Below, one piece after another: positions 56,113-64,000 of a stretch of DNA of 64,000 nucleotides. Made by a program: the position numbers and the translations under genes. Source of the stretch: Maridesulfovibrio sp. (lineage in GTDB: Bacteria; Desulfobacterota; Desulfovibrionia; Desulfovibrionales; Desulfovibrionaceae). The DNA is taken from positions 1,777,501 through 1,841,500 of the forward strand of contig NZ_OY781616.1 in assembly GCF_963677005.1 (NCBI RefSeq). The letters run 5' to 3'. The notes under the pieces are model-generated. The model was given only the letters and a program-made list of their open reading frames with translations. It did not search any database and was not told the origin of the DNA. How positions within the stretch are numbered: position 1 is the first letter of the stretch; each line of letters opens with the position of its first letter.

Positions 56113-58767
56113 CTATTTTCCCTTGATCTTTTCAATAAGTCTGAACACGGCCGGAAGCACAACCATGCAACCCACGAGACAGGTGGCCGATCCGGTGACC
56201 ATGATCCCTCCCAGTGAGGCGAGTCCCCGGTGATGGGCCAGCAGAAGTCCTCCGAAACCTATCATGGTCGTGCAGAAACTCAGCCCGACAGCTACCGGCG
56301 TGCTGGTATGGTAAAGCCTTTCTCCCTCGGTAAGCTCCTTCCAGCGGGCCAGAAAATGCACCCCTCCGTCAACACCGATGGCAATTAAAATGGGCACCGC
56401 GAAAAAATTGGCCAGATTGAAGCTAAGGCCGGTAAACCCCATTACCTCCAGCAGCCAGAATATACCGGCAACAAGCGGCAGAAGCGCCATAATAACGTAA
56501 CTGATGCTGAACGAGGTAAGGAACAGTATCAGCGAGACCAGAATTACCGTCAGCCCGGCAGCCTCAAGAAAAGTCTCGCGCATGAGCAGCGAAGACTCGT
56601 GAACCACCACGGGTACTCCGGTCACATCGGGATCGACCCGGCGCAGGTCGGCTACAAATCCGGTAAGCTTGTCAAAATCCCAGACATTGTCAACGGGCGA
56701 AACCTTGATCATGTAACGGCCGTCTTTGCCTACGTACATGGACCGCAACTGTTCCGGAAGGTTGTCCGGGGTTACGGAGCGCACTTCCAGAATCTCCTTG
56801 AGCCAGCGGAATGAATCCGAAAGTTCCGTCACCAGTCCGCTTTGTAGCGGAGCAAGGTTGAGCGTCACCGCCGGGTTCTCCTCGATCATATCGATACATT
56901 TTTCAGCCTTGTCGACAATGGCCGAAACCTGATCCAGCTCCTTCCGCGCTCCGGCCGAAAACAGCTTTTCCTCCAGCCCTTCAAGAGACTCGATAAGGTT
57001 GGCCAGAGCCAGCTGCACCTTGTGCGGTTCAATCGTGTGCAGCCCGGACTGTTTAAAATCAATTCCGGCCAGAACCCTGGCTTCGCCGCGCAGAATTTCA
57101 GCTTTTTCCTTCTGGCCCTCGGGCAGGTAATCCAGAATGGACTCTATCCGCCCTACCGAAGGAATCTTTTTCAACTCGGCGGTCAGTCGGCGCACACCCG
57201 CAAGATCCGGGCTGGTCATGACCGCAAACCATGTTGATTCATCTGATTCGTTGATAAGCACATGCTCGTATTCAACGGATTCCAGCCCCTTGGCCTGCAG
57301 TTCCAGAAGATTGTAATTGAATCCGACTTTCTGAAGTCCCGGATAGGCAAGAGCGGAAAGCAGAACGACCGCCAGAAGCACAGGTACAGGACGCGAAACA
57401 ATTTTTTCCATGAACGGCATGGTGGCCATGCGCGGATGGGACGAGGGAAACATGTCCCTGCGCCCGGCAATGAGCAACATGGCAGGCAGCACGGTCAGCA
57501 TGGCAATGAGGCAGAAAATGATTCCGGTTCCGCCTACCAGCCCAAGTTCGGCCAGCCCCACGAAGTCCTGCCCCAGTACGGCGTAAAATGCGCAGACCGA
57601 GGTGATACCCCCCAGAAGAACGCCGGGACCGGTATGAATAAGAGCCTCTTTGACGGCGTCATCAGGAGTCAGTCCTGCCGCGGTTCCTTCCACGTAGCGC
57701 ATGACAATATGGATACCGAAATCCACCCCGATCCCTACAAGGACCAGTGCAAAGACAATGGAAAGCAGGTTCAGACTGCCCAGAGTCACCAGCGTGAACC
57801 CGAAGGTCCAGGCCATGGCGCAGAACAGGGACACCATGACCAGCATGGGCCGCAGCCAGCCGTGCAGTATAATCATGAACAGAAGTCCCACAGCCACGGC
57901 GGAAATAATCGCGGCAAGGGTCATGTCCTTGTCGGTGGTATGCATCTCGTCCGCTGAAAGCACGGGACGCCCGGTCAGCCCGGCTTCGACCTCGGGGAAT
58001 TCCTGCCGTACCTGATCCAGAGATTCGCGCACGAATTTCAGCGAAGGCCCGATGACATCCATGGCACCGAAATCTTTCTTGGGCAGGATGCGCATGATCA
58101 GGAGCTTGCCGCTGCGGGTAAAGAAATAGTGTATTCCGGCCTTGTCCAGACCGAGTACCGGGCCGCCCTTGGCTGCGGCGTCAGGACCCTGCTCCAGAGC
58201 GGATTCCATGTCACCGACAAACGAACCCAGTGCCCCCATTACCGGGCCGAACATTTCCGGGTCTGCACCGCCGTTTCCGTATTTACCGCCCAGCAGTCCG
58301 GCCGTGATGTTCAGAAATCCGGCAAGCCCCGGTTCCTTGAACCATTCCCGGCCCAGCGGACCGAAATCCTGCGCGAGCTTCACAAACTCCCGCAACTCGT
58401 CCGGGCTGGCGAACATCAGCACTCCCGGCCCCATTTCCCGCGGGGACATAGCGTAATGTACCTCCCGGACAAGATCAGGACGTTTTTCCAGCCGCGAGGC
58501 CAGAACTGTAGCGAACTGCGCGGCCTTATCCCTTCCGGAATCGGTACCGCCGGTTCTGATGACCACGAACATGTATTCCTGATCCCCGAAATTCCTGATC
58601 TGATCAAGGTTGCGTTTCTGAAACGGCAGTTCATGCGAGATAAGGTTGTCCTGATCACTGTCCAGATGCAGCCACAATGCAGATGAAACTCCGCAGGCAA
58701 CCGCCAGAAGAATTCCGCAGACAACCACAAGAACCGGAGCCCGGCGGACCATGTTCCACAGTCCCAT
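56113..58767 (-). CDS. hpnN: Hopanoid transporter HpnN-like RND/MMPL protein
   Basis: This is an 884-residue protein with two MMPL/RND halves: one N-terminal helix, a large periplasmic loop, five more helices around residues 280-470 (VGIGVDFGIHIVMRYVEG), then the pattern repeated (ILIAIGVDGGVHFLARWKEL). HpnN moves hopanoids to the outer membrane in Rhodopseudomonas and Burkholderia. The length (about 870 in known proteins) fits. The ATG at 58767 starts directly before the first helix; the frame is open to a GTG at 58881 and no clear ribosome-binding site decides. Other MMPL lipid exporters are the alternative, but the hpnH/hpnO context favours HpnN. Confidence 0.86.
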   Translation of the reverse strand: MGLWNMVRRAPVLVVVCGILLAVACGVSSALWLHLDSDQDNLISHELPFQKRNLDQIRNFGDQEYMFVVIRTGGTDSGRDKAAQFATVLASRLEKRPDLVREVHYAMSPREMGPGVLMFASPDELREFVKLAQDFGPLGREWFKEPGLAGFLNITAGLLGGKYGNGGADPEMFGPVMGALGSFVGDMESALEQGPDAAAKGGPVLGLDKAGIHYFFTRSGKLLIMRILPKKDFGAMDVIGPSLKFVRESLDQVRQEFPEVEAGLTGRPVLSADEMHTTDKDMTLAAIISAVAVGLLFMIILHGWLRPMLVMVSLFCAMAWTFGFTLVTLGSLNLLSIVFALVLVGIGVDFGIHIVMRYVEGTAAGLTPDDAVKEALIHTGPGVLLGGITSVCAFYAVLGQDFVGLAELGLVGGTGIIFCLIAMLTVLPAMLLIAGRRDMFPSSHPRMATMPFMEKIVSRPVPVLLAVVLLSALAYPGLQKVGFNYNLLELQAKGLESVEYEHVLINESDESTWFAVMTSPDLAGVRRLTAELKKIPSVGRIESILDYLPEGQKEKAEILRGEARVLAGIDFKQSGLHTIEPHKVQLALANLIESLEGLEEKLFSAGARKELDQVSAIVDKAEKCIDMIEENPAVTLNLAPLQSGLVTELSDSFRWLKEILEVRSVTPDNLPEQLRSMYVGKDGRYMIKVSPVDNVWDFDKLTGFVADLRRVDPDVTGVPVVVHESSLLMRETFLEAAGLTVILVSLILFLTSFSISYVIMALLPLVAGIFWLLEVMGFTGLSFNLANFFAVPILIAIGVDGGVHFLARWKELTEGERLYHTSTPVAVGLSFCTTMIGFGGLLLAHHRGLASLGGIMVTGSATCLVGCMVVLPAVFRLIEKIKGK

Positions 58768-58935
58768 GATGAAAGAAATCTGAATATTCTTGAATACGTT
58801 CACGCAATACGTGCCCGCCGGGATACGGACGGGGCTTTTTATGAAAAATCTCAAATAAACAAAGAAGGCAAACCATAGCACAGTCTGCCTTCCATGATAA
58901 ACTCTATTATTTCCGCAGCAGCGGATTTCCGGCTA

Positions 58936-60318
58936 TTAGGATGTCCTTGCTGTCCTTATGCCGAGGTCTTTCACCGTCTTCCAGGCCGAGCCGGTAATCT
59001 TGTGCGCTTCCTTGAGCACATCATCCATTGCGGCCAGAAATTTGTCCACATCCACGTCATTTATCATAAGCGGAGGCAGAATCTTGACCGTATCCAGACC
59101 GTGACCGGCAACCTGGCTTAAAATGTTGTGCTTTTCAAGCAGCGGCATGGTGATCATCTGGCAGAAGAGATCGTTATTCATCTTGTGCAGCAGCTTCCAA
59201 CTGGCCTTCAGAGCCATGGATTTAGGTTCTGCGAACTGCATGCCGATCATCAGTCCTTTGCCTCGAACCTCGCTGAGCATTTCGTATTTTTCGGTCAGCT
59301 TCTGCATGCCTGCGATAATACGTCCGCCCATTCTGGCAGAATTTTCCACAAGATTTTCTTTCTCCAGCACCTCAATGGTGGCCAGTCCTGCGGCCATGGC
59401 AAGGTCGTTCTGACCGAAAGTGTTGGAATGCGCGAAACAGCGTTCCATGGAATCAAAAATCTTTCCATGGATTTCACGGGTGGTGACGATTGCTCCGACG
59501 GGGATGAAACCGCCGGAAAGAGCCTTGGAAATGACCAGAATATCCGGAACAATTCCCCAATGCTCCACCGCGAACATCTTTCCGGTCCGCCCCAGCCCGC
59601 ACTGAACTTCATCGGCAATCATGTAGGTGCCGTAGCGGTCACAAAGCTCCCGTGCTCCTTTAAGGTAATCATCATCGGGAACGAAAACGCCCTTGCCCTG
59701 CACGGTCTCGAAAATGAATGCTCCGACATCTCCGCCGCGAAGGGCCTCTTCAAGAGCATCAAGGTCATTGAAAGGAACGGGTATACAGCCGGGCAGCAGA
59801 GGCTCGTTACGTTCCCTGAATTCAGGGTTTGCATTTACGGAAAGCGCTCCCAGAGTCAGACCGTGGAAAGCATGATGGCAGTGTACTATCTTATGCTTGC
59901 CGCTGGCCTGGCGGGCGAACTTGAGAGCCCCTTCCACACCTTCCGTACCGGAATTGGTGAAAAAAACGGCTTCAAGATTACCCGGAGTTATCTCCGCCAG
60001 TTTTTCGGCGAGCATACCGGAAAGTACTCCGAGGTCCATCTGAACAAGGCTCGCGGTTTTGGCATCGATGGTATCATGCAGCACTCGCGCCACATGGGGG
60101 TGGTTGCGGCCTATGTTGTAGACCCCGAACCCGGCGAGGAAATCAAGAACCTTAACACCGTTGGCATCCGTAAGGTATGCCCCTTCCGCGGAAACGTAAT
60201 TCCTGTCATACCCGATTACTTCCAGAACACGCACGAACTGGGGGTTAACAAACTTGCGGTGCAGGGTATAAGCCTCCGCAAGCCTTTCTTGATATTTTTC
60301 TACAATCTCAGTACTCAT
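58936..60318 (-). CDS. hpnO: Aminotransferase HpnO (aminobacteriohopanetriol synthesis)
   Basis: This is a 460-residue class III PLP-dependent aminotransferase. The PLP lysine is K265 (ISKALSGGFIPVG), with D236 in IADEVQCG and FFTNSGTEGVEGALKFAR at the phosphate-binding site. The N-terminal RFVNPQFVRVLEVIGYD-type segment and neighbouring hpnN/hpnH point to HpnO, which converts the oxidised ribosyl chain of hopanoids to aminobacteriohopanetriol. Without context it could be called an ornithine or acetylornithine aminotransferase. GGAG lies about ten bases before the ATG. It is divergent from ispH over a 199-bp region and probably begins the hopanoid operon. Confidence 0.85.
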   Translation of the reverse strand: MSTEIVEKYQERLAEAYTLHRKFVNPQFVRVLEVIGYDRNYVSAEGAYLTDANGVKVLDFLAGFGVYNIGRNHPHVARVLHDTIDAKTASLVQMDLGVLSGMLAEKLAEITPGNLEAVFFTNSGTEGVEGALKFARQASGKHKIVHCHHAFHGLTLGALSVNANPEFRERNEPLLPGCIPVPFNDLDALEEALRGGDVGAFIFETVQGKGVFVPDDDYLKGARELCDRYGTYMIADEVQCGLGRTGKMFAVEHWGIVPDILVISKALSGGFIPVGAIVTTREIHGKIFDSMERCFAHSNTFGQNDLAMAAGLATIEVLEKENLVENSARMGGRIIAGMQKLTEKYEMLSEVRGKGLMIGMQFAEPKSMALKASWKLLHKMNNDLFCQMITMPLLEKHNILSQVAGHGLDTVKILPPLMINDVDVDKFLAAMDDVLKEAHKITGSAWKTVKDLGIRTARTS

Positions 60319-60517
60319 TCTATCAGGCTCCAGTGTACCTTTGCAAAATGGCGTTGAATATGATTTTCACGAGAAATACTCCGCTTCCAGTTCGCGGTCA
60401 ATGGATAACCCGTTCATTCATGCATTAGTGCATTGCCAAAACAGAGCGGGAACTGTAGCCTGCGCGGAAAAGTTGAACAGGCCGAAAAGACGGCACGCAA
60501 ATAAAGGAGACCATGAC

Positions 60518-61366
60518 ATGGTTAAAGTTATAAGAGCCGAGACAGCAGGGTTCTGCATGGGGGTTGACCTGGCCCTCAACAAACTGGACTCGCTCATTGA
60601 TAAGAATGAAAACGGCAAAATATATATCCTCGGTCCGATCATCCACAACCCGCAGGTTCTGGAGGACTACGAAAAAAAAGGCGTAATCACCGCACACACG
60701 CCGGATGACGTCCCCGAAGGAGCCTACGGAGTCATCCGGGCTCATGGAATACCCAAAAACGCGGAAGAAGAACTGCGTTTACGGGGAGTAAACGTCATTG
60801 ATGCCACCTGCCCGAAGGTGAAAAAAGCGCAGTTGCTCATCAAGAAAAACACTGAAGATGACCGGATTCTTCTCCTTTACGGAGAAGACAGCCACCCGGA
60901 AGTTAAAGGACTTTTAAGCTATGCCCCGTCCGGCACACACCTTTTCGACTCCATAGAGGAACTGGAGGCCATTAAACTCTACCCGGACAAGAAATACTGT
61001 CTCGCCGCCCAGACAACTCAGGACCGCAGTGTATATGAAGAAAGCATCCGTTTCCTTGAGGGCAAGGGCATCGACTTTGTAACGCTGAATACCATCTGTG
61101 ATGCAACGCGCCAGAGACAGGAAGAAGCTATATCCCTTTCCCGTAAAGTAGATCACATGATCGTTGTCGGCGGCCGCATCAGCGGAAACACCCGCAGGCT
61201 GGTGCAGGTTGTCGAAACAGCCGGTACAAAATGCACCCATGTTGAAGTTGCGGCAGAACTGCCTCTTGATGAACTGAAGGAGATAAAGACAATAGGGCTA
61301 ACTGCCGGGGCATCAACTCCGAAGCACCTTGTGGACATTATCCAGCAGATTCTGGAAAAGCTTTAA
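60518..61366 (+). CDS. ispH: 4-hydroxy-3-methylbut-2-enyl diphosphate reductase IspH
   Basis: This 282-residue iron-sulfur enzyme of the MEP pathway makes IPP and DMAPP, the precursors of squalene and hopanoids. Cluster ligands C13 (GFCMGV), C98 (IDATCPKV) and C194 (NTICDATRQRQ) are present. Substrate-binding H43 (IIHNPQV), H76 (RAHG) and H126 (DSHPEV) are present too. The ATG at 60518 follows AAGGAGA; the frame is open 177 bp further upstream with no conserved residues. It has its own terminator. The position next to hpnO suggests shared control of hopanoid supply. Confidence 0.96.
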   Translation: MVKVIRAETAGFCMGVDLALNKLDSLIDKNENGKIYILGPIIHNPQVLEDYEKKGVITAHTPDDVPEGAYGVIRAHGIPKNAEEELRLRGVNVIDATCPKVKKAQLLIKKNTEDDRILLLYGEDSHPEVKGLLSYAPSGTHLFDSIEELEAIKLYPDKKYCLAAQTTQDRSVYEESIRFLEGKGIDFVTLNTICDATRQRQEEAISLSRKVDHMIVVGGRISGNTRRLVQVVETAGTKCTHVEVAAELPLDELKEIKTIGLTAGASTPKHLVDIIQQILEKL

Positions 61367-61380
61367 CTCATTCATACAGA

Positions 61381-61426
61381 ACAATAAAAAGCGCGATGTT
61401 CCCGGAACACCGCGCTTTTTTATTGT
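61381..61426. terminator. Bidirectional terminator between ispH and the RND gene
   Basis: The outer arms ACAATAAAAAGCGCG and CGCGCTTTTTTATTGT carry one bulged T. An inner TGTTC/GAACA helix extends the stem. Confidence 0.9.
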
Positions 61427-61468
61427 CTTATATATTTTCAACCACCCGTTACGGATGAATATCAGGAT

Positions 61469-64000
61469 TTAGTCGCCGCCTCTCGCAATCACTGCCGAAT
61501 CCCATTCATATCCCTTGAAGCTCTGCTTGAAGAATATGGAATAAAGAACCGGGCAGAGAATCAGGGTAAGCACGGTGGCAAACATGAGGCCAGACATGAT
61601 GCAGTTGGCCATGGGCCGCCACATTTCCCCTCCCTGAAGCGAGAGCGGCACCATACCTATAATAGTGGTGGTGGCGGTCATTATGATCGGCCTTGCACGT
61701 TCCAGCGAAGCCAGCACTATGGAATCGCTCAAAATCATTCCCCGGCCGCGCAGAATCTCAATGCGGTCAATCAGCATTATGGCATTGTTAACGATGATTC
61801 CCAGAAGACTGATCATACCCAGCATGGGCATGAACCCGAACGGGGAAGCGGTCAGGATCATTCCCGGAGTGATCCCGCACATCATGGGCGGCAGGGTCAG
61901 GAGAATTATGAGCGGACGCCTGAAGGAGTTGAACTGGAAAATAAGTACCAGCACAAGCAGCCCCATGGCCAGCGGCATATTGGCATTTATGGCTTCCTGG
62001 CTTTCCTGACTCTTCTCGAATTCACCGCCGTATGCAACGGAATAACCCACCGGCCATTCATGCGATTTCATCATCCTGTTTATTTCCGGGCGAACAGCAT
62101 CCAGAGTCTGCATGGCGAAATAGCCGTCCAGAAGGTCGGCCTTGACGGTCATGGTTCTGGTCTGATCACGGCGACGTATGTCCGAAGGCTGCCAGACCAG
62201 TCTGGAACTGGCTATCTGGCTGAGCGGCACGGATTTGCCGTCCTGATATGAATAGATGTTTATACTGTCCAGCTTGTCCAGCCTGTTGCGGAAGGATTCC
62301 TCACTGCGCAGCAGGATAGGAATATTGGTATCTCCTTCACGGTAAGTTGAAGCCTGATAGCCGCTCATGGCCGACTGCAGGGAAGCGGCAACATCGAAAC
62401 TGGACAAACCGGCCTGCCGGGCCTTGTCCTGATCCACATCGACTTCCATTTTCTTGGTCCACTGCCCCCAGTCGTCCCATACACGGGCAACTCCGGGTGT
62501 TTTATCAAGCAGTGCGGCGATTTTGTCACGTAGCATATAAAGAGTCTTCTGGTCCGGACCGGAAATACGAATCTGCACCGGAGCACCCACCGGAGGACCG
62601 TTCATAAGCTTCTTGAGACTGAAGTCCGCATCCGGGAACTTGCCCTTTAACTCCTTCCTGACCCGCTCGATAACGGCATCGGTTTCCGGAACACTTTTGG
62701 TGTTGACCACAAAAGTGGCGAGGTTGTCATTGCGCTGTTCAAGGTTGAGCGGCAGGTACCAGCGCGGACCGCCATGGCCTACGAAAGTTCCGACACTCTC
62801 CACCCCTTCATCGGACATCAGGAACTGTTCAAGCTTCCCGGCTTCCTCGGCGGTGGTGGTTATGTCCGATCCGAAGGGCTGCCAGAAATCAATTGTGAAC
62901 TGGGCCCGTTCGTTGGGCGGAAAGAACATTTTAGGGACAAACTTGAATCCCCAGAAAGCCACCGCGCAACCGAAAAGAACTATGACAAGAAACACGGTCC
63001 TGTGTTTCAGGCAGGCGATGAGCATGCTCCTGTAGATTCTGTACATACGGCTGGAAAATGTCTGAATGACCTTCTTGGGCTTGAGTATGTAATAGCAGAG
63101 CATGGGCACCATGGACATGGACAGCACCCAGGAACACAGCAGAGTCAGGCTCACGACTATGAACAGTGAAAAGCAGTATTCCCCGGTGGTATTGTCGGCC
63201 AGCGGAATCGGCAGAAAAGCGAAAACTGTTGTCAGCGATGCAGCAAGAAGCGGCATCCAGAGTTCTGAAACGGAACCGACAACCGCCTTCATACGGTCCT
63301 CACCGGCCGCAAGGCGTACAAGAATGGCTTCCGAAACAACGACACCGTTATCGACAAGGATACCCAGTGAGATGATAAGCGAGGCAATGGATATTCTCTG
63401 CATCCCCACATCGAAAAACGGCATCAGACCGATGCACCCCAGCATGGCCATGGGAACCAGCGATCCGGCGATCAGCCCGGTCTTGAACCCGGCGAAAACA
63501 AGAATGACCACGACCACGAAGACAAAAGACTCAAGCAGATTGAGCATGAAATCCGAAACGGCCGTATCAACATAATCCGGCTGGTAGACTACTATATTGT
63601 AGTCCATGCCGAGATATAGATCCTTGGAAAGCTCATCCAGCTTTGCGCTGACCAGTTTGCCAACTTCCATGATGTTGTTGCCGTCGGCCATGGAGATGGC
63701 GAGCATAATGGCCGGTTTTCCGTTATACCTGGCCAGAACACCCGGAGGATCGGCGAATCCGCGGCTGACTTTGGTAACATCGGAAAGCTTTACCGAAGAC
63801 TTCATGCCCTCGATTCTCATGGAAAGGTCAGCGATGTCGTCAACTGATTTGAACTCACCGGTCGGCTCTATGGAAATACGCTCCGGTCCGACCTTGGCCG
63901 AACCGCTGGGGCGGATCGAGTTCTGGTGATCGATCATCTGTCCCAGAGCAAACGGAGTTATACCTGCCGCTGCCATGCGCGAGTTTGAAAAATCGATGAA
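61469..64000 (-). CDS. RND efflux permease (AcrB/HAE-type), truncated by the window
   Basis: The C-terminal 843 residues are present; the frame stays open through the window edge (… FIDFSNSR before the first Met), so roughly 200 residues are missing. RND landmarks are the helices with ISLGILVDNGVVVSEAILVR (with the Asp of the proton relay), two large periplasmic loops, and LGIIVNNAIMLIDRIE in the second half. The membrane segments repeat around residues 150-300 and 650-820 of the visible part. It should export hydrophobic compounds with a periplasmic adaptor encoded beyond the window. The sequence looks intact. Confidence 0.92.
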   Translation of the reverse strand, partial: FIDFSNSRMAAAGITPFALGQMIDHQNSIRPSGSAKVGPERISIEPTGEFKSVDDIADLSMRIEGMKSSVKLSDVTKVSRGFADPPGVLARYNGKPAIMLAISMADGNNIMEVGKLVSAKLDELSKDLYLGMDYNIVVYQPDYVDTAVSDFMLNLLESFVFVVVVILVFAGFKTGLIAGSLVPMAMLGCIGLMPFFDVGMQRISIASLIISLGILVDNGVVVSEAILVRLAAGEDRMKAVVGSVSELWMPLLAASLTTVFAFLPIPLADNTTGEYCFSLFIVVSLTLLCSWVLSMSMVPMLCYYILKPKKVIQTFSSRMYRIYRSMLIACLKHRTVFLVIVLFGCAVAFWGFKFVPKMFFPPNERAQFTIDFWQPFGSDITTTAEEAGKLEQFLMSDEGVESVGTFVGHGGPRWYLPLNLEQRNDNLATFVVNTKSVPETDAVIERVRKELKGKFPDADFSLKKLMNGPPVGAPVQIRISGPDQKTLYMLRDKIAALLDKTPGVARVWDDWGQWTKKMEVDVDQDKARQAGLSSFDVAASLQSAMSGYQASTYREGDTNIPILLRSEESFRNRLDKLDSINIYSYQDGKSVPLSQIASSRLVWQPSDIRRRDQTRTMTVKADLLDGYFAMQTLDAVRPEINRMMKSHEWPVGYSVAYGGEFEKSQESQEAINANMPLAMGLLVLVLIFQFNSFRRPLIILLTLPPMMCGITPGMILTASPFGFMPMLGMISLLGIIVNNAIMLIDRIEILRGRGMILSDSIVLASLERARPIIMTATTTIIGMVPLSLQGGEMWRPMANCIMSGLMFATVLTLILCPVLYSIFFKQSFKGYEWDSAVIARGGD

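Noticed and set aside
59128-60357. Long plus-strand frame opposite hpnO
   Set aside because: Antisense to a clear aminotransferase gene, with no motif of its own.

Overview
The window reads as a chromosomal segment of a Gram-negative, anaerobic or microaerophilic deltaproteobacterium, most probably a marine Desulfovibrio/Maridesulfovibrio-type sulfate reducer. This is an inference from the gene set: rubrerythrin, a long acidic FtsY, hopanoid side-chain genes, a HEAT/ParA-containing chemosensory operon, Tol-Pal and RND envelope genes, and mid-range GC. No taxonomic marker such as rRNA is present. Coding density is high and most of the segment is ordinary housekeeping chromosome. One clear accessory patch lies at about 37.1-41.3 kb, next to a tRNA-Pro gene.

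Layout. 0-5.3 kb: a FUSC-type membrane protein, a SYLF lipoprotein, an AraC regulator with a GyrI-like ligand domain followed by a stand-alone GyrI-like protein, a beta-propeller lipoprotein and a second AraC regulator. 5.4-10.5 kb: asnS, rubrerythrin, ftsY and an RluA-type pseudouridine synthase, separated by good terminators. 10.6-20.2 kb: a DMT exporter, an AddAB-like helicase-nuclease pair, an L-2-hydroxyglutarate oxidase-like flavoprotein and a nitronate monooxygenase-like enzyme. 20.3-26.3 kb: a minus-strand run (CpoB/YbgF-like, DprA, a small HD-GYP-N-like protein, HDOD, GGDEF, XerC-like, a coiled-coil protein). 26.7-27.6 kb: an unrecognised eight-helix membrane protein. 27.7-36.6 kb: one chemosensory operon transcribed cheB-HEAT-cheR-parA-cheW-cheY-cheA, without a receptor gene.

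37-41.3 kb is the accessory patch: tRNA-Pro(CGG), an ISL3-family element, a 5'-truncated hicA with an intact hicB, an 83-bp remnant of a second ISL3-type end, and a large membrane-anchored pentapeptide-repeat protein built from 11-residue units. 41.6-48 kb: an AI-2E-family membrane protein, two adjacent half-size FUSC genes that together make a full-length pump, and a polar amino-acid ABC transporter whose permease carries a periplasmic TPR-like domain. 48.4-51.3 kb: an hsp20-lon-like pair.

51.4-61.4 kb is a hopanoid block: hpnG, an opposite-strand acyltransferase, hpnH, a TPR lipoprotein, a PhnD-like binding protein, hpnN (RND/MMPL), hpnO, and divergent ispH. Together it covers isoprenoid precursor supply (IspH), addition and trimming of the adenosyl side chain (HpnH, HpnG), amination (HpnO) and probable hopanoid movement to the outer membrane (HpnN). 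Two uncharacterised periplasmic partners are locked into the hpnH-hpnN transcription unit. The squalene-hopene cyclase gene is not in this window. The window ends inside an RND efflux permease gene.
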